Origin: Leishmania donovani
Lineage: Eukaryota; Euglenozoa; Kinetoplastea; Trypanosomatida; Trypanosomatidae
DNA length: 64,000 nucleotides
NCBI RefSeq assembly: GCF_000227135.1
Contig: NC_018249.1
Coordinates: forward strand, 89,879-153,878
Direction of reading: 5' to 3'
Shown: one piece after another, positions 61,789 to 64,000 of the stretch
How the letters are laid out: each line of letters starts with the position of its first letter
Numbering within the stretch: the first letter of the stretch is position 1
Notes under the pieces: generated by a model
What the model saw: the letters and a program-made list of their open reading frames with translations, nothing else
Told to the model about the DNA's origin: nothing
Database searches by the model: none
Made by a program: the position numbers and the translations under genes

Positions 61789-63387
61789 AGAAGGGAGGCG
61801 GCGGCGGCAACACCGATGCGTGTCTTCGTTGTTTTTCGCCTCGTGCTTCGACGGAGAGAGAAGAGCTCGTTTTTCTGCACCCCAGGTGCCGAAAAGTCAG
61901 TCGATCAGCGGCGTCGAGAGGCGGCTATACTAGACCACCACTGCACGAGGAGAGCAGCAGCAGGATAGGCAGATCCTCCGACACACGCACGGCCGGTGCA
62001 GAGTGTGATGGCAAGAGATCGAAAGACAGAGAAAGAGGCGGGGGGCACGTAAGCTGACAAGACAGAGCACAGCTAAAACGAGCTCACACACACACACACA
62101 CGCACAGAGAGAAAGAGACAGATATGGAAAAAGAAACTGAAAGGTCGAAGATAATGAGAAGCAGCAAAGGCAAGGAGTGGGCGTGTGGGTAGCAAGACCA
62201 GGAGAGAGAGAGCAGAGGAAAAGTATGCCCGAGGTAGCAACAGCAGTAATATATAATTCGTCGCTCCACCATGTGAGGCGGAAAGAAAGAGAGAGAGACG
62301 GGACTCAACTGAACGCACAGAAATACGCTCACAGAGAAGGTAGAGAGCGGACGCTCAACACCCAAAAGCAAAAAAAAACACAAGAAATAGAGATAAATAA
62401 ATATATAGAGAGAGACGCGTAAAGAGAGCTTCCAACACGCGACCACGAAGTCCACGCGGCACGGCGCCCAAACGCGACAGCCTGGGAGGGAGAGAGGACG
62501 ACCGTGAAGAAGCGATGTTGGCGGTTCAGGAAGAGGAGACGCCAGCGAGACTCACGTGCGCAGGCTCTCCTAATCACACAGCTGCCTAGCTAGACCTCGC
62601 TGTGTCTCGGCTCGGACACGTTTCGAGTACTTTCGAGTATCGCCTCCTCTCCCCACAATAAACAACGCGAATAAACAACGTGTTACTGCGCAGGTCGTAA
62701 GAGGGAGGTAGGCAACGTCAAGACTGCCAGGATACGCAAACCTCGCCACACATGCCCACACTCGCGAAGAGGGGGGGGGAGGCGGGGACAGTAAGCTACT
62801 GAAGATCACGAGAAGCGAACAGAGCCAGACTTTGAAAGCGGTAATCTGTGTGCTGCCAATGGAAAGCTGCGCATGCACCATGATACTCATGCACGGCACA
62901 TGTAGAGAGAGTGTCCATCAAAGTACACCATTATGCACAGCACCGGAAAGAGCCACGACACACCCAGCAGCAGAGCCACGAAGGTGCAGAGAAGAGACGA
63001 GCGAGACAGACAACAGTCCAGGAAAGATCGATTGAGGGTGCAGCAGCAACGAAAGGGAGAGAACAGCATTGTGTTGAAGGGGGGGAACAGCACGAAGGCT
63101 CGCTCACGATCGCCCAGCTGGCCTCCATCATGTCAATCCAGAGAAAATGCATCCTCCCTGGTAACGGAAAAACCTTGAGAGACTTTGCGTGCTCAGCCTT
63201 AGGGCGAGGAGCAGAGAACGATGAGCGGGATAGCGACGGTAGCTCCTGAATGTTTACAACGCCCGAAACTGAGCGTCGACGCGAGAGCCACACATCCCCT
63301 GCGGCCTACAGTTATCTTCTTTTGAATGGCTCTCCCTGCAACAGGCACACTATCTGAGGCGGCGCACAGCAAGAGCCCCGCCAAACA
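61789..63387. other. Intergenic sequence with microsatellites
   Basis: No gene recognised. CA repeat (about 62084-62104), GA runs (62198-62210, 62288-62300), short AT-rich patch (62385-62405). Beyond about 63240 the composition changes (see the right-edge ORF). Confidence 0.45.
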
Positions 63388-64000
63388 TCACCGTGCTATG
63401 AGGAGCCTATGAGTAATCCACGATACCACAAAGTTATCGTCAAAAAAAAAAACATTCATTTCCGCCTTCAACAACCGCGCATCAGCGGATTCCATCCCCG
63501 CATGAAAACACTTCCAACTGCCAGCTCGAGACCTGTTCTCTTCCTCCCCGACGGAACTCGCGATGGCCCACACGTTAGACTCCAACATTCCTTTTGCAGC
63601 GATTCGAACGAACCACCGCTGAAGCGCGTCGCTAGTCACACTGTTGCGCGTCGCCTCAAACACACCATGCTGAGATAAGCAGTCCGTCACAGAAACCTCG
63701 CGATATACGGAGACGTTCCGCTTTCCTTCTAAACCCCGCGACGCTAGCGACCCTGGAGCAAAACAACACGACACCTTCCATCTTCGAGCAACAATCTCCT
63801 CCCGCTGTAACAGCGCGCGCATATCCTCCTCTTCCTCAAACAAACGTAGAACACACGCAGACAACGGATACGACAACCGCAAAGAACAGCCATGCCTGCC
63901 ACACTCCATCCCCACAAGAGTGCCCCCACTACAAACACCACACCCAGATGCCGATAACCGCCCAACACATCCCTCCGACGCAACGCAAGCGCGCTCCTGC
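63388..64000 (-). CDS. Open frame running off the right edge (partial, unknown)
   Basis: A minus-strand frame of 204 codons, open to the window edge and ending at the TGA at 63388-63390. The first in-window ATG is at 63909. The predicted protein has natural-looking stretches (LFEEEEDMRALLQREEIVAR; LQRWFVRIAAKGMLESNVW), but third positions are G/T-mixed rather than C/G-biased as in other genes here. The plus strand of the same region also has long open frames (63409-63678 and about 63660-64000), rich in Thr, Gln, Pro and Asn. So which strand codes, if any, is undecided. It could be a partial gene or part of a degenerate retroelement. No family recognised. Confidence 0.3.
   Translation of the reverse strand, partial: QERACVASEGCVGRLSASGCGVCSGGTLVGMECGRHGCSLRLSYPLSACVLRLFEEEEDMRALLQREEIVARRWKVSCCFAPGSLASRGLEGKRNVSVYREVSVTDCLSQHGVFEATRNSVTSDALQRWFVRIAAKGMLESNVWAIASSVGEEENRSRAGSWKCFHAGMESADARLLKAEMNVFFFDDNFVVSWITHRLLIAR

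Noticed and set aside
1..64000. CRISPR arrays, tRNA, rRNA, or telomere repeats
   Set aside because: No regularly spaced repeat-spacer pattern, no cloverleaf I could support and no TTAGGG-type tandem array was seen.

Overview
The window looks like a nuclear chromosome segment of a Leishmania-type trypanosomatid. It is GC-rich, and every gene I trust is intron-free. These genes are head-to-tail on the minus strand, each followed by a long UTR full of (CA)n/(GT)n and purine/pyrimidine-biased simple sequence. Polypyrimidine tracts ending in AG (on the minus strand) sit just upstream of several start codons, as expected for trans-splicing within one polycistronic unit. From memory only, the order phosphatase, TRAP-alpha, small TIM ... 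DHCH2-like FolD matches L. major chromosome 22 (around LmjF.22.0250-0340). I could not check this.

Layout from left to right; transcription of the minus-strand array runs right to left. At 114-859 there is a broken, plus-strand, gene-like region, so the left edge may be a convergent strand switch. The minus-strand genes are then: an atypical protein tyrosine/lipid phosphatase (1281-2057), TRAP-alpha of the ER translocon (4901-5749), a small TIM chaperone (7203-7430), a possible unannotated 127-aa protein (9634-10017), an 841-aa conserved-looking protein of unknown function (11683-14208), a mitochondrial carrier (15320-16714), an API5-like HEAT-repeat nuclear protein (18134-19819), a carnitine-acyltransferase-fold protein without the catalytic His (21390-23420), a p47/UBX cofactor of p97 (24731-25786), a 1089-aa low-complexity protein (27631-30900), a gene-poor stretch of about 6 kb, a FolD/DHCH2-like C1-folate protein (37077-38504), a coiled-coil protein (39222-39974), a second coiled-coil protein (41091-42119), a small EF-hand-like protein (42876-43700), a 1275-aa possible scaffold nucleoporin (44516-48343), the DNA primase catalytic subunit (49402-50754), a degenerate cyclic-nucleotide-binding-domain protein (52348-54531), a decayed gene (56854-57587), an ELAPOR-like type I membrane protein (58178-61771), and an open frame that runs off the right edge (63388-64000).

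These genes do not form one pathway, which is usual for trypanosomatid arrays. Several act on mitochondria or the secretory route: small TIM, carrier, the CPT-like protein and possibly the FolD protein; TRAP-alpha and the ELAPOR-like receptor. Expression is probably set after transcription through the UTRs. The most interesting signals are: (1) the CPT-family protein with Ser in place of the catalytic His; (2) an in-frame TGA in the FolD gene followed by 64 codons of coding-like sequence; (3) a probable missed gene at 9634-10017 with a very good splice acceptor; (4) gene remnants at both ends of the array and at 56.9-57.6 kb.
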